Numbered from the stretch's first letter, positions 9,651 to 18,649 are shown. The stretch is 64,000 nucleotides of DNA from an uncultured Flammeovirgaceae bacterium (GCA_937883755.1 CAKZYA010000047.1:1-64000); one strand, 5' to 3'. Made by a program: numbers and translations. Notes: a model not told the origin generated them from the letters alone.

Positions 9651-9675
9651 GAATCAAACTAGACTATGAATCACT

Positions 9676-9933
9676 ATGCGAGTTGTTGGAGAAATTCCTC
9701 ACAATCAGTGTAAAATCACGGTGTTTTACTGGAATAATAAGTATCTGATTAAGTTAGAGCGAGGATGGGTAGAACAGACCTACAAAGTGCCTGAACTAGA
9801 AATTAGTAGAGAAGAAGATATTCAGCAGCTTGTAAGTAGTGGCGACTTCTTAGAAAAAGCCCTCCGCCAATTTGAAGCGATGGAGACTAACTTATTTAAG
9901 GCAATGGAAGAGCTGGGCGGCAATCCGCTTTAG
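9676..9933 (+). CDS. Conserved-looking small protein of unknown function
   Basis: 85 aa, acidic, with no signal peptide and no membrane segment. The N-terminal half looks like a short beta-sheet (CKITVFYWNNKYLIKLERGW) and the C-terminal half is helical (about 45-80). It contains an intact ATG start behind a possible -7 element. It faces folA and the two stops overlap by 4 bp. I do not recognise the family; the coherent composition and predicted promoter support it as a real gene. Confidence 0.65.
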   Translation: MRVVGEIPHNQCKITVFYWNNKYLIKLERGWVEQTYKVPELEISREEDIQQLVSSGDFLEKALRQFEAMETNLFKAMEELGGNPL

Positions 9934-10421
9934 CGTCGTTCTAATACGACAAATGAGTAAGGGTGTGGATTCTTTTCATCCGCGTCGTGGTCTTCGCGCT
10001 TCACTTCTTGCCAGGTTTCGTAATCAATTTCAGGAAAGAAAGCATCGCCTTCAAATTCACCGTGAATCTCGGTGAGATAAATGCGATCGGCAATATCTAA
10101 AGCAAGTTTGTAGATTTGTGATCCGCCCAGAATAAATAGTTCTTGTTGACCATTCTTTTCGCCTAGCTCTAGCGCCTCTTCCAAGCTATGGGTGACAATG
10201 CAGTTTTCACGGTAGTAATCGTTCTGCCGAGTAATAATAATATTGAGCCGATTTGGCAAGGGCTTATCAACCGATTCATAAGTCTTACGCCCCATAGCCA
10301 CATAGTGACCGCTAGTGGTTTCTTTAAAATATTTTAGGTCAGCGGGCATATACCACACCAAGTCATTATCCTTGCCGATCACATGGTTATCCGACCGGGC
10401 TACCATTATTGATTTAATCAT
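9930..10421 (-). CDS. folA: Dihydrofolate reductase
   Basis: Reduces dihydrofolate to tetrahydrofolate with NADPH. Family features are visible: SIMVARSDNHVIGKDNDLVW (the Met20-loop region), MPADLKYFKETT with the catalytic acidic residue in PADLKYFK, AMGRKTYESVDKPLPNR, and FILGGSQIYKLAL for NADPH binding. At 163 aa it is the usual length. Its start overlaps the fmt stop by 4 bp (ATGA). The pairing is sensible: Fmt uses 10-formyl-tetrahydrofolate, whose pool depends on FolA. Confidence 0.97.
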   Translation of the reverse strand: MIKSIMVARSDNHVIGKDNDLVWYMPADLKYFKETTSGHYVAMGRKTYESVDKPLPNRLNIIITRQNDYYRENCIVTHSLEEALELGEKNGQQELFILGGSQIYKLALDIADRIYLTEIHGEFEGDAFFPEIDYETWQEVKREDHDADEKNPHPYSFVVLERR

Positions 10422-11359
10422 AGTTTAGTTCCTCGTAAGAGTTCATCTATTACCATACGTCGTTTTCCTTCTAGCTGAAGTTCTTCTACCGCTAGCCAAC
10501 CATCATTCGCCCGCATATGCAGATACGTTTTATTATCAGTAATAAAATCACCCGGAGAATGATCTGTCGCACCTTGATCTACGTGGTTTATCAAAAATAT
10601 TTTACAGTTCTTCTTACTTCCGTCTGCTAAGGTTAATTCTGTCCAGGCTGCTGGGTAGGGCGAAAGTCCCCGAACAAAATTGCGAATTTGCTCAGCGGGT
10701 TGGCTCCAGTCAATTTCGCAGGTTTCCCGATGAATTTTGGGAGCAGGCTTTAGTTCGGCAATATTTTCTTGGGGAGTGAGCGAATAGTCGTCCCGACTGA
10801 TTGCTTCCACGGTTTTTAGTACTAGTTCAGCTCCTTTCTGCATGAGTCGCTCGTACAGTGTTCCGGCAGTATCGTCGGGATGAATTGGTTCTTTTTCCTG
10901 AAAGAGAATATTTCCGGTATCAATCTCGTGGCGAATCATGAAAGTAGTCACGCCCGTTTCGCTTTCTCCGTTGATAATCGCCCAATTGATAGGAGCCGCT
11001 CCCCGGTACTGGGGCAAATACGAGGCGTGTAGATTAAATGTGCCCTGAGTGGGCATATTCCAAACTACTTCGGGCAGCATCCGGAAGGCAACTACCACCT
11101 GCAAATCAGCTTGATAGCTTCGCAGCTCTTCCAGAAAATCAGTATTTTTTAGATTCGTCGGCTGCAATACCGGAATATCTTGTGTCAGAGCGTATTGCTT
11201 AACGGGAGAATGAGCAATTTTCCTTCCTCGCCCCTGCGGTTTGTCGGGTGCCGTAATTACTGCCACTACCTGGAATCGATTTTCTACCAAAATTCGCAGC
11301 GAAGAAACCGCAAACTCTGGAGTACCCATAAAAATAATGCGTAGTGGCAATTGGCTCAT
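10418..11359 (-). CDS. fmt: Methionyl-tRNA formyltransferase
   Basis: Formylates the initiator Met-tRNA using 10-formyl-tetrahydrofolate. The N-terminal domain begins IIFMGTPEFAVSSLRIL. The catalytic region has NLHASYLPQYRGAAPINWAI (Asn and His of the HxSLLP-type motif, here HASYLP) and MIRHEIDTGNIL with the catalytic Asp. The C-terminal OB-like domain binds tRNA (SPYPAAWTEL). 313 aa, normal for the family. First gene of a fmt-folA operon. Confidence 0.97.
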   Translation of the reverse strand: MSQLPLRIIFMGTPEFAVSSLRILVENRFQVVAVITAPDKPQGRGRKIAHSPVKQYALTQDIPVLQPTNLKNTDFLEELRSYQADLQVVVAFRMLPEVVWNMPTQGTFNLHASYLPQYRGAAPINWAIINGESETGVTTFMIRHEIDTGNILFQEKEPIHPDDTAGTLYERLMQKGAELVLKTVEAISRDDYSLTPQENIAELKPAPKIHRETCEIDWSQPAEQIRNFVRGLSPYPAAWTELTLADGSKKNCKIFLINHVDQGATDHSPGDFITDNKTYLHMRANDGWLAVEELQLEGKRRMVIDELLRGTKL

Positions 11360-11369
11360 GATTAGTTGA

Positions 11370-11517
11370 AGTGTTAGTGTGTTTTGGTGTTACAGTGCAA
11401 AGTGTTCATATGTTTAAAGCCATTAATAAGACAATTATCGTAGGATGATGTTCAAAGTTAATTGACTTTACACGAATACGTGAATACACTACAAAACTCT
11501 AATACCAAATTCTACTC
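11370..11517. repeat. GTGTTA-type inverted repeat, copy A
   Basis: The left arm (about 11370-11412) reads AGTGTTAGTGTGTTTTGGTG and continues in the same style. The right arm (about 11464-11515) is an imperfect inverse with words such as AATACACTACAAAACTCTAA. The arms flank about 50 bp of unrelated sequence between the fmt start and the end of the DUF1343 gene. Three similar structures occur near 19.2, 45.2 and 56.2 kb. Confidence 0.55.
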
Positions 11518-12801
11518 AAAATCCTCATACAGCAAATACTGCTGACGCATTGCTTTGTATTCGGCAAGCTCAGGTTCCCAACTTTGCTCGATTTCCTTTA
11601 GGCTTTTACCTTCTTCTATTTGTTTTTGCAAGGTTTTGTTTCCAGCTAATAAGGCAAAAGCGCTGGGGCGGTCAATGAATTCTTCATTCGTCATACCGTG
11701 GGCTTTGGCTTGCTGGTAGTAATCCATCAAAAACTCTAAGGTAAATCCCTCTAAAGGGGGAATTTCCCGTAGATCAACTCCATAACAAAGTTCGCCCCGG
11801 TGCTTGGTATCAAACGCTACACCCGGAATATCTTGCGGAGTAAATTGAATAGAATCAAAAGAAGGGTATTTAGCCAAAATAGCTTGCTGAATAGATTGAT
11901 TTGGATTTCCCAGCACCTGAAATGGAAACTCGGTACCCCTACCCAGACTGAGACTAGTGGCTTCAAATAAACAAAGCGATGGGTAAAGATTAATCGCCTG
12001 GTCGTTAGGTAAATTGGGTGAGGGTCGTACTGGCAGTGAGTAACGATCGGCGTGGGTATAGTTTTTTACCGGAATCACTTCTATATCGCACTGCAAGCTA
12101 TCAGTAAGCCAGCCTTCACCATTAATCATCTGAGCTAGTTCGCCTACGGTAAGGCCATGAACAATCGGGATAGGGTGCATCCCTAAGAAAGATTTCTGTT
12201 CTGGTTCACGAACGGGGCCCCCGACGTAAAAGCCATTGGGGTTAGGGCGATCGAGAATAACCATTGACTTGTCTAGCTCAGCACAGGCTTCCATCACATA
12301 GTGCATAGTGCTAATGTAGGTGTAAAACCGTGCTCCCACATCCTGAATATCAAAAACGAGAATGTCTACTCCCTTAAGCTGTCCCGCCGAAGGTTTTCGA
12401 TTTTTTCCGTAGAGTGAAACAATAGGCAAACCAGTTCGCACATCGGTGGCATCTTGCACTTCCTCTCCGTTCGCCGCTTCGCCTCGGAAACCGTGTTCAG
12501 GCGCAAAGATTTGAGTAATGTTGACATCTAACGAGAGGAGGGAATCTACCAAGTGGGTTGTATCAATCAGCGAAGTGTGGTTGACTATCATACCTACCCG
12601 CTTACCTTGTAGTAGCGTAAGATAATCTTCAGTTTGATAAGCAGCGGGTAAAATAGGGGAAGCTACTTCGGTAACTGCGGTGCTATCACTATTAGTTGTA
12701 CTCTCAGAGGGTTGGCAACCGACCGAGAAGCTGAAGTAGCAGACAATAAGTACAGTGCAAAGCAGGTTAACTGATAGGTGGTTCCAAACAAATCGTTTCA
12801 T
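11512..12801 (-). CDS. DUF1343 lipoprotein, NamZ-like exo-beta-N-acetylmuramidase
   Basis: The DUF1343 family includes NamZ, which removes terminal N-acetylmuramic acid from peptidoglycan fragments. The start at 12801 (MKRFVWNH) is preferred over an upstream in-frame start at 12840 because it gives a clean lipoprotein signal ending FSFSVGC. Family motifs are visible: GKRVGMIVNHTSLID, FAPEHGFRGEAANGEEV, DVGARFYTYISTMHYVMEA and ILDRPNPNGFYVGGP. About 429 aa. Probably an outer-membrane lipoprotein acting on cell-wall fragments in recycling or on muropeptides taken up from outside. Confidence 0.88.
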   Translation of the reverse strand: MKRFVWNHLSVNLLCTVLIVCYFSFSVGCQPSESTTNSDSTAVTEVASPILPAAYQTEDYLTLLQGKRVGMIVNHTSLIDTTHLVDSLLSLDVNITQIFAPEHGFRGEAANGEEVQDATDVRTGLPIVSLYGKNRKPSAGQLKGVDILVFDIQDVGARFYTYISTMHYVMEACAELDKSMVILDRPNPNGFYVGGPVREPEQKSFLGMHPIPIVHGLTVGELAQMINGEGWLTDSLQCDIEVIPVKNYTHADRYSLPVRPSPNLPNDQAINLYPSLCLFEATSLSLGRGTEFPFQVLGNPNQSIQQAILAKYPSFDSIQFTPQDIPGVAFDTKHRGELCYGVDLREIPPLEGFTLEFLMDYYQQAKAHGMTNEEFIDRPSAFALLAGNKTLQKQIEEGKSLKEIEQSWEPELAEYKAMRQQYLLYEDFE

Positions 12802-13009
12802 ATAAATTATAATGACTGTGGCCGCCGCGCGGATGAACAATGAATGATGAGGAATGAATAATATTGACCACTATCCATTTCTCATCATTCATTAATCAAA
12901 ACTTCATGTATTTTTGCATCAGAAAAAAGCAACCTTTATCGCATAATAGCAGTTCGGTAGTTGCTTCAACCGTATTTATTATGAGTTTGCAAAGTAACGT
13001 ACTTTTTCC

Positions 13010-14245
13010 TTGAATCTTCCTTATTTCATTGCCAAACGCATTAGTAAGGCTGAAAATCGTTCATTCTCAGCGACTATCAACAAAATTGCCATAGCCAGTA
13101 TTGCGCTAGGGCTAGGGCTGATGATTATCGCTTTTTTGATCTTGAGCGGGTTCCGGAAAGAGGTAAAGGATAAAATTTATACCTTCAGTGGACATATTCA
13201 GGTGACCAAATATACCCTGAATAACTCCATGCAGGAGGAACCGATTTCGCTGAACAACCCACTCTATCAAAACCCCGAGCAATACGATTACATTGACCAT
13301 GTGCAAGTGTATAGCCACAAGGCGGGTATTTTAAAATCAGACACCGAGTGGTACGGGGTGTTTATGAAGGGGGTTAGCCCTAATTTTGATAGTGTTCGCT
13401 TCAAACGCAATCTAGAGAAAGGTGAATTTATTCAGTTTGATACAGATTCTACTCAAGCCAATACCTATTCTACTGATATTCTCATCAGCCGGAAGATCGC
13501 TAATATCCTGGAGGTAGATACTGGCGATGATGTCCGAATGTACTTTGTGGACCCACCTACTCCTCGCCAACGTAAACTCACAGTGAAGGGCATCTACTAC
13601 ACCGGATTGGAAGAGTTTGATAATCAGGTAATTATCGGGGATATTGGACTGATTCAGCGACTGAATAATTGGCCCGATACGCTAGTCGGTGGCTTTGAGG
13701 TGTACCTTACTGATACAGACGATTTAGCGGAAGCCGAAACCATGCTACAAAACGATCTGGATTACAGCCTATTTGTAGAAAAAATCAGTGACAAATATGT
13801 GCAAATGTTTGAGTGGCTAGAGCTGATCAACAATAACGTAATCATCTTCTTGGTATTAATTCTCTTCGTTGCCTGCTTCAACATTGTGAGTATTTTGCTC
13901 ATTCTGATTATGGAGCGCACTCAGATGATCGGATTACTGAAAGCCATTGGTGCTAAAAATCGCCAGATTCGACGGATATTCACCTACAACGGCATGCGAC
14001 TGATTATGCGGGGAATGGTCTTAGGTAACGTAATCGGTATCGGTTTCGGGGTTCTACAGTATTACTTCAAAATTGTGCCGCTCGACCCCGAAAACTACTA
14101 CATGGAATTTGTGCCAATCCAGTGGGATTTCGTAGCCATTCTGTTCGTAAATGCGCTCACATTCGGGGTGATTGGCCTAGTGCTAAGTATTCCTACCGCC
14201 GTAATTTTGCGAATACAACCCATCCGGGCTATTCGCTTTGACTAG
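13010..14245 (+). CDS. LolC/LolE-like ABC transporter permease (FtsX/MacB fold)
   Basis: A 411-aa permease with an N-terminal membrane helix (about 23-47), a large periplasmic domain (about 48-270) and three C-terminal helices (about 272-300, 322-345, 372-400). The signature LILIMERTQMIGLLKAIGAK lies in the FtsX-like domain. LolCE-type proteins release lipoproteins to the outer-membrane carrier LolA. No ATPase gene is next to it, so the partner is elsewhere. The start codon is TTG; no in-frame ATG lies just upstream. A TATTTTTG at 12909-12916 could be a promoter -7 element. It overlaps the convergent glycosyltransferase gene by 17 bp. Confidence 0.88.
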   Translation: MNLPYFIAKRISKAENRSFSATINKIAIASIALGLGLMIIAFLILSGFRKEVKDKIYTFSGHIQVTKYTLNNSMQEEPISLNNPLYQNPEQYDYIDHVQVYSHKAGILKSDTEWYGVFMKGVSPNFDSVRFKRNLEKGEFIQFDTDSTQANTYSTDILISRKIANILEVDTGDDVRMYFVDPPTPRQRKLTVKGIYYTGLEEFDNQVIIGDIGLIQRLNNWPDTLVGGFEVYLTDTDDLAEAETMLQNDLDYSLFVEKISDKYVQMFEWLELINNNVIIFLVLILFVACFNIVSILLILIMERTQMIGLLKAIGAKNRQIRRIFTYNGMRLIMRGMVLGNVIGIGFGVLQYYFKIVPLDPENYYMEFVPIQWDFVAILFVNALTFGVIGLVLSIPTAVILRIQPIRAIRFD

Positions 14246-14984
14246 CCAAGACTGGACGGTGGTACTTCCGAAATAAGCTGCGGACTTTCATATGAATGAC
14301 ACCCGCAAAGGCTTCCCAGAAGATTTTAGAGGACATTTTAGATTCGCCCCGGGTACGGTCGGTAAAGATAATCGGCACTTCCTTAATCTTGAAGCCATAC
14401 ATCCAGGCATTAAACTTCATTGAGATCTGAAAAGCGTAGCCCACAAACTGAAGACTGTTTAGGCGAATAGTTTCCAGTACACTACGGTGATAGCACTTGA
14501 AGCCCGCCGTGGCATCATTGATAGGCATTCCGGTAATAAACTTTACGTACTGACTCGCAAAATACGATACCAGCACCCGTCGAATGGGCCAGTTCACCAC
14601 GTTCACCCCGGTTACATAGCGGGAACCAACAGCCAAATCGTAGCCTTCCATATGGCAGGCACGATACAGCTTTACTAAATCTTCAGGATTGTGGGAAAAA
14701 TCGGCATCCATCTCAAAAATGTAGTGATACCCATTTTCCAGAGCAAATTGAAACCCCCGGAGGTAAGCGGTTCCTAACCCCAATTTTCCCTTACGCTCAA
14801 TTAGGTGGATTCGCCCTTCGTAGTTTGGTTGCATATCACGCACCAAGTCCGCCGTACCGTCGGGTGAGCCATCGTCAACCACCAGCACATCGAAATTTAC
14901 CTCTAGCGATAATATGCTATTGAGAAGAAGTTGAATGTTTTCTTTCTCGTTATACGTAGGAATAATTACCAAATTTTCACTCAA
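14229..14984 (-). CDS. Polyprenol (dolichol-type) monophosphomannose synthase-like glycosyltransferase
   Basis: A family 2 glycosyltransferase of the DPM1 type that moves a sugar from a nucleotide donor to a polyprenyl phosphate at the cytoplasmic face of the membrane. Visible motifs are IIPTYNEKENIQLLL, VVDDGSPDGTADLV, EMDADFSHNPEDL and GSRYV. No C-terminal membrane helices are present (251 aa), as in soluble DPM1-like enzymes. The usual C-terminal motif SKMSSKIFWEA is present. The lipid-linked sugar probably feeds protein or envelope glycosylation; the sugar identity is inferred from family only. Confidence 0.9.
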   Translation of the reverse strand: MSENLVIIPTYNEKENIQLLLNSILSLEVNFDVLVVDDGSPDGTADLVRDMQPNYEGRIHLIERKGKLGLGTAYLRGFQFALENGYHYIFEMDADFSHNPEDLVKLYRACHMEGYDLAVGSRYVTGVNVVNWPIRRVLVSYFASQYVKFITGMPINDATAGFKCYHRSVLETIRLNSLQFVGYAFQISMKFNAWMYGFKIKEVPIIFTDRTRGESKMSSKIFWEAFAGVIHMKVRSLFRKYHRPVLASQSE

Positions 14985-15097
14985 GACTCCTGGGGCTTAT
15001 TAGCAAAAGATTGCGAAATTAGCATCTTACTGCTACAATTAAAACAATAATTGCGAAGCAATCTTATAACTAACCCAAGTTTTTAACAAAAAATAAC

Positions 15098-15658
15098 GTG
15101 TCCACGACCCAAAAGTCAGCCTGTATTTTTCTCGACCGCGACGGAGTATTGAACCGCGACCGGGTGAATTATGCTTATGAATTAGAAAATTTTAGGATTC
15201 TACCAAACGTTCCTGCTGCCCTACGAACATTACGCAATGCTGGTTTTCGCCGGGTAGTGATTACTAACCAATCGGGCATCGCCAAAGGCATTTACACCCG
15301 CCAGCATATGCAAACCTGCCACGATTTCTTGCAGATGACTACCGGACATTTGATTGAAAAAATCTACTATGCCCCCTATCATCCATCGGTTACCGAATCG
15401 CTCACTCGCAAACCAGATAGTTTGATGCTGGAGAAAGCTATCGCCCGCTTTAATGCTGATATTGGCAAATCATGGATGATTGGAGATGCCGAACGCGATC
15501 TGATTCCAGCTCAAAAACTAGGCTTACAAACTATCCGAGTTATAAGGGATAGCGAAGAAAGAAAATCAGAGACCAGAGACAAAATAGAAACGATTGGGCA
15601 GCATGTTGCCCAAAATTTGCCCGAAGCCGTCAATATTATCCTGAATCAAATACGATAG
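15098..15658 (+). CDS. HAD-IIIA phosphatase, GmhB-like (heptose bisphosphate phosphatase family)
   Basis: The HAD nucleophile motif is at ACIFLDRDGVLNRD, motif II at VVITNQSGIAKGIYTRQ, and the motif III/IV region at RKPDSLMLEKA and SWMIGDAERDL. The layout is that of D-glycero-D-manno-heptose-1,7-bisphosphate 7-phosphatase. However, the Cys-rich zinc loop of classical GmhB (CPHHPxxGCxCRKP style) is replaced here by YYAPYHPSVTESLTRKP, with no cysteine, so the zinc site is absent and the substrate may differ. The start is GTG. 186 aa. Confidence 0.8.
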   Translation: MSTTQKSACIFLDRDGVLNRDRVNYAYELENFRILPNVPAALRTLRNAGFRRVVITNQSGIAKGIYTRQHMQTCHDFLQMTTGHLIEKIYYAPYHPSVTESLTRKPDSLMLEKAIARFNADIGKSWMIGDAERDLIPAQKLGLQTIRVIRDSEERKSETRDKIETIGQHVAQNLPEAVNIILNQIR

Positions 15659-15735
15659 TGTTCGAGCTGAACTTACATCAACCTTCCACTATTTAATTGT
15701 TCATTGTACATTGCCCTCTGTTAATTGTATGAACT

Positions 15736-16347
15736 ATGAACTACAATACCGTAATTTTTGACCTCGGCGGAGTACTGATTGACTGGAATCCGGAATATTT
15801 GTATCGCAAAATATTCTCAGATGAAGCCGAGATGAAGCAGTTTTTGCAAGAAGTCTGCCACGGCGACTGGAACAAAGAGCAAGACCGAGGCCGTCCGTTT
15901 ACTGAAGCAGTAGCAGAACGTACCGCAGTGTATCCACAATACAAAGCGGAAATACAAGCCTACCACCAGCGTTGGGAAGAAATGCTAGGCGGAGCGATTG
16001 AAGAAAATGTGACCGTACTGGAGGATTTACGGCAGAAGCCAGACATTGATATTTACGCCATCACTAACTGGTCGGCAGAAACCTTTCCGATTGCCCAGCG
16101 AGACTATCCATTTTTACAGTATTTTCAGGATACGGTAGTTTCAGGCAAACTGAAAATTGTAAAGCCTGACACTCGCATTTACCAAACCCTGCTCGACCGT
16201 CAACCCAGCATCGTGCCAGAGCAATCTATTTTTATTGACGATGTAGCCGAAAACATAGCCGGAGCCGAAAAACTTGGTATCACCGGAATCCACCTCCCGC
16301 CGGGTACAAATCTTCGAGAGAAATTAGCAGAGCTAAGGGTTTTGTAA
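15736..16347 (+). CDS. HAD-superfamily hydrolase (YihX/haloacid dehalogenase-like)
   Basis: 203 aa. Motif I is VIFDLGGVLIDWNPEYLY, motif II is IYAITNWSAETF, the conserved Lys is in KLKIVKPDTRIYQTLL and motif IV is SIFIDDVAENIAGAEKLG. Such proteins are small phosphatases for sugar phosphates or FMN. Its substrate cannot be told. It follows the GmhB-like gene on the same strand by 77 bp and ends 2 bp before the convergent DUF2520 gene. Confidence 0.88.
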   Translation: MNYNTVIFDLGGVLIDWNPEYLYRKIFSDEAEMKQFLQEVCHGDWNKEQDRGRPFTEAVAERTAVYPQYKAEIQAYHQRWEEMLGGAIEENVTVLEDLRQKPDIDIYAITNWSAETFPIAQRDYPFLQYFQDTVVSGKLKIVKPDTRIYQTLLDRQPSIVPEQSIFIDDVAENIAGAEKLGITGIHLPPGTNLREKLAELRVL

Positions 16348-16349
16348 GA

Positions 16350-17144
16350 TTAATTATTTTTGAAGACATGTTGAATGTGCCCTGTTAGCAACTGATAGAC
16401 TTCCGCATAAACCGAGTCATATGATTTCAAGTAATTCAGATGATGATTGATCGTCTTCTCATCGTCACGTCGCGCTGGTCCCGTTTGCGATTGAGCCGCA
16501 CCCATTTCCTGAGCCTTAGCTACCGTTTCCTCAATAAGCGGACGAAGTAGTGTAGTATCCAATTGAGCATCCTGAAGCAACTGTTCTCCCATTCGTAGCA
16601 GATGATTGGTAAAGTTATTAACGAATGTGGCAGCTACGTGCAGTACCGCTCGCTGCTGGGAGTCAACCTCTGCTACCTGAGTACTAAGTTTCTGAGCTAA
16701 TTGAGTCAGTCCACCCAATACTTCGCTACGGCTGGCTTCCAAACAGAGCGGTATATTCTGAAATGAAATAGTCCGTTGCTTACTAAAAGTTTGTAAAGGA
16801 TAAAATACCCCAATCTGGTCAGTCTTAGCCTCACTCAATACCTGCATAGGCTGTCCACCCGAAGTATGCACTAGCGTAGATCGCTCAGGTAATTCTATCT
16901 GGCGGGCTACGGCAGCAATAGCATCGTCCGATACAGCGAGAATAAATAACGTAGCTGAACTATCAGCAAAGTCGAGGCTAGTGGTGGGTTTTGTCCGCTT
17001 CAATCGATGTGCCAAATTCTGCGCCCTCTCGGCACTGCGGCTGTACACCTGAACAACTGAACAACCCGACTCATCCAAAGCAGACGCTAAATGCCAAGAA
17101 ACATTACCAGCCCCTATAATCGTAATTTTTTCGTAGGAATTCAT
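16350..17144 (-). CDS. Rossmann-fold DUF2520 protein
   Basis: An N-terminal NAD(P)-binding fold begins ITIIGAGNVSWHLASALDE and is followed by a helical DUF2520 domain (about 130-264) with AATFVNNFTNHLLRMGEQLL and the conserved tail GPARRDDEKTINHHLNYL. The domain order is that of 6-phosphogluconate dehydrogenase-like and pyrroline-5-carboxylate-reductase-like oxidoreductases. The reaction is not known. 264 aa, start ATG. It is divergent from pheS with only about 55 bp between the start and the pheS -7 element. Confidence 0.88.
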   Translation of the reverse strand: MNSYEKITIIGAGNVSWHLASALDESGCSVVQVYSRSAERAQNLAHRLKRTKPTTSLDFADSSATLFILAVSDDAIAAVARQIELPERSTLVHTSGGQPMQVLSEAKTDQIGVFYPLQTFSKQRTISFQNIPLCLEASRSEVLGGLTQLAQKLSTQVAEVDSQQRAVLHVAATFVNNFTNHLLRMGEQLLQDAQLDTTLLRPLIEETVAKAQEMGAAQSQTGPARRDDEKTINHHLNYLKSYDSVYAEVYQLLTGHIQHVFKNN

Positions 17145-17174
17145 TACTGCTGAAAATACAAAAACTTCTTAGCC

Positions 17175-17206
17175 GTTGAAATCAGACGAAAGAACTTCTA
17201 CCTTTG
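17175..17206 (+). promoter_or_regulatory. Promoter of pheS (Bacteroidota -33/-7 type)
   Basis: GTTG at 17175-17178 (consensus TTTG) is separated by 20 nt from TACCTTTG at 17199-17206, an exact match to TAnnTTTG. Transcription would start near 17213, which supports the ATG at 17230 as the pheS start and rules against the in-frame TTG at 17176. Confidence 0.6.
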
Positions 17207-17229
17207 TAGCCTTATCTGGAGAATTTGCT

Positions 17230-18255
17230 ATGAATGAAAAGATAGAAACTTTAAAGCAGGAGATCAGCCAGTATGCTGTAACAAATACCGACGAACTGGA
17301 GCAGTACCGCTTACGGTTTATCAGCCGAAAAAATGTGATCGGAGATTTGTTCAGCGAAATGAAAACTGTTGCTGCCGAAGAGCGTAAAGCAATGGGCGTG
17401 CGGTTAAACGACTTGAAAAACTCCGCTCAAGATAAGTTTAAAGAACTGATTGCTTCTTTGGAAGACCAGCAAAACGGACAACCGGACGATGTACCTGACT
17501 TAACCCTTCCTCCCATACCGGATAGCCTGGGATCCATTCACCCGCTGACCCAGATTCAGAACCGGGTAGTAGAGATTTTTGAGCAAATGGGCTTTAATGT
17601 GGCTGAGGGGCCAGAGATTGAAACCGACTGGCACAATTTTACTGCCCTGAACTTCCCCCCTAACCATCCGGCACGAGAGATGCAGGATACGTTCTTCATC
17701 GAGAAGAATCCTGATATTGTACTGAGAACGCATACTTCTTCAGTGCAGGTACGATTGATGGAATCAGAGAAGCCACCTATCCGGGCAATTATGCCGGGGC
17801 GGGTCTACCGTAACGAAGCTATCTCCGCTCGGGCACACTGCGTCTTTCACCAAGTAGAAGGGTTATACGTTGACCGAAACGTCAGCTTTGCGGATCTCAA
17901 GCAGACCCTACTACATTTTGCTAAGGAACTGTTTGGTGCTGAGACTAAAATTCGGTTACGGCCATCGTACTTCCCATTCACCGAGCCTAGTGCTGAATTA
18001 GATATTTGGTGGGGAACCGAAACCGAAGCGGATCGCCGGGTGACCAAAGGCACGGGCTGGCTAGAGATTGGTGGCTGTGGTATGGTTGACCCCAATGTAC
18101 TGGAAAATTGCGGTATTGATTCCGAAGAGTTCACGGGTTTTGCCTTTGGGATGGGTTTTGAGCGTATTGCGATGATCAAATATCAGATTAAAGACTTACG
18201 CCTCTTCACCGAAAATGATGTGCGTTTCTTGAAGCAGTTTAGGGCATTTAACTAA
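17230..18255 (+). CDS. pheS: Phenylalanine--tRNA ligase alpha subunit
   Basis: Catalytic subunit of the alpha2-beta2 synthetase that charges tRNA-Phe. The N-terminal coiled coil (about 1-90) binds tRNA. The class II catalytic core includes HPLTQIQNRVVEIFEQMGF, the RTHTSSVQVRLM segment, PGRVYRNEAISARAHCVFHQ (motif 2) and GFAFGMGFERIAMIKY (motif 3). The length from the chosen ATG is 341 aa, close to the family norm. An ACT-domain gene follows 1 bp after the stop. The beta subunit gene is not in the window. Confidence 0.97.
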   Translation: MNEKIETLKQEISQYAVTNTDELEQYRLRFISRKNVIGDLFSEMKTVAAEERKAMGVRLNDLKNSAQDKFKELIASLEDQQNGQPDDVPDLTLPPIPDSLGSIHPLTQIQNRVVEIFEQMGFNVAEGPEIETDWHNFTALNFPPNHPAREMQDTFFIEKNPDIVLRTHTSSVQVRLMESEKPPIRAIMPGRVYRNEAISARAHCVFHQVEGLYVDRNVSFADLKQTLLHFAKELFGAETKIRLRPSYFPFTEPSAELDIWWGTETEADRRVTKGTGWLEIGGCGMVDPNVLENCGIDSEEFTGFAFGMGFERIAMIKYQIKDLRLFTENDVRFLKQFRAFN

Positions 18256-18256
18256 A

Positions 18257-18649
18257 ATGCTAAATCCTGCTGATTATTTACAAAACTGCCAAGTAGAAAT
18301 CTGGTCGCAACAATTTGCCGTGGTTAAAAGCAAATATGTCCCTGACGATTTTGTAGCTGTATTTCATGATAAAGAAGAGATTACGGTGATAAGCGAAAAA
18401 CGACACTTAAATGATAATTGGGTTATTGAAGCCGAGCAGGGCTGGCGAATGCTATCATTCCGGGTGACGTTGCCGTTTGAATTAGTCGGTTTCTTAGCTG
18501 TGGTGGCTCAAGTTTTAGCCGATGCGCAGATTTCTATTTTTGCCCTTTCAGCCTATTCTACTGACCACTTACTAATCAAGAATTCGGATTTGACCAAAGC
18601 TATCCACTGTCTGGAGTCACTAGGCTGCATGGTAATGGAATCACCGTAA
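18257..18649 (+). CDS. ACT domain-containing protein
   Basis: A 130-aa protein with a C-terminal ACT fold (about 60-130): WRMLSFRVTLPFELVGFLAV followed by ALSAYSTDHLLIKNSDLTKA. ACT domains bind amino acids and small ligands. It begins 1 bp after pheS and is surely cotranscribed with it, so sensing phenylalanine is a reasonable but untested guess. Related free-standing proteins are often described as threonine- or aspartate-kinase-like ACT proteins. Confidence 0.85.
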   Translation: MLNPADYLQNCQVEIWSQQFAVVKSKYVPDDFVAVFHDKEEITVISEKRHLNDNWVIEAEQGWRMLSFRVTLPFELVGFLAVVAQVLADAQISIFALSAYSTDHLLIKNSDLTKAIHCLESLGCMVMESP

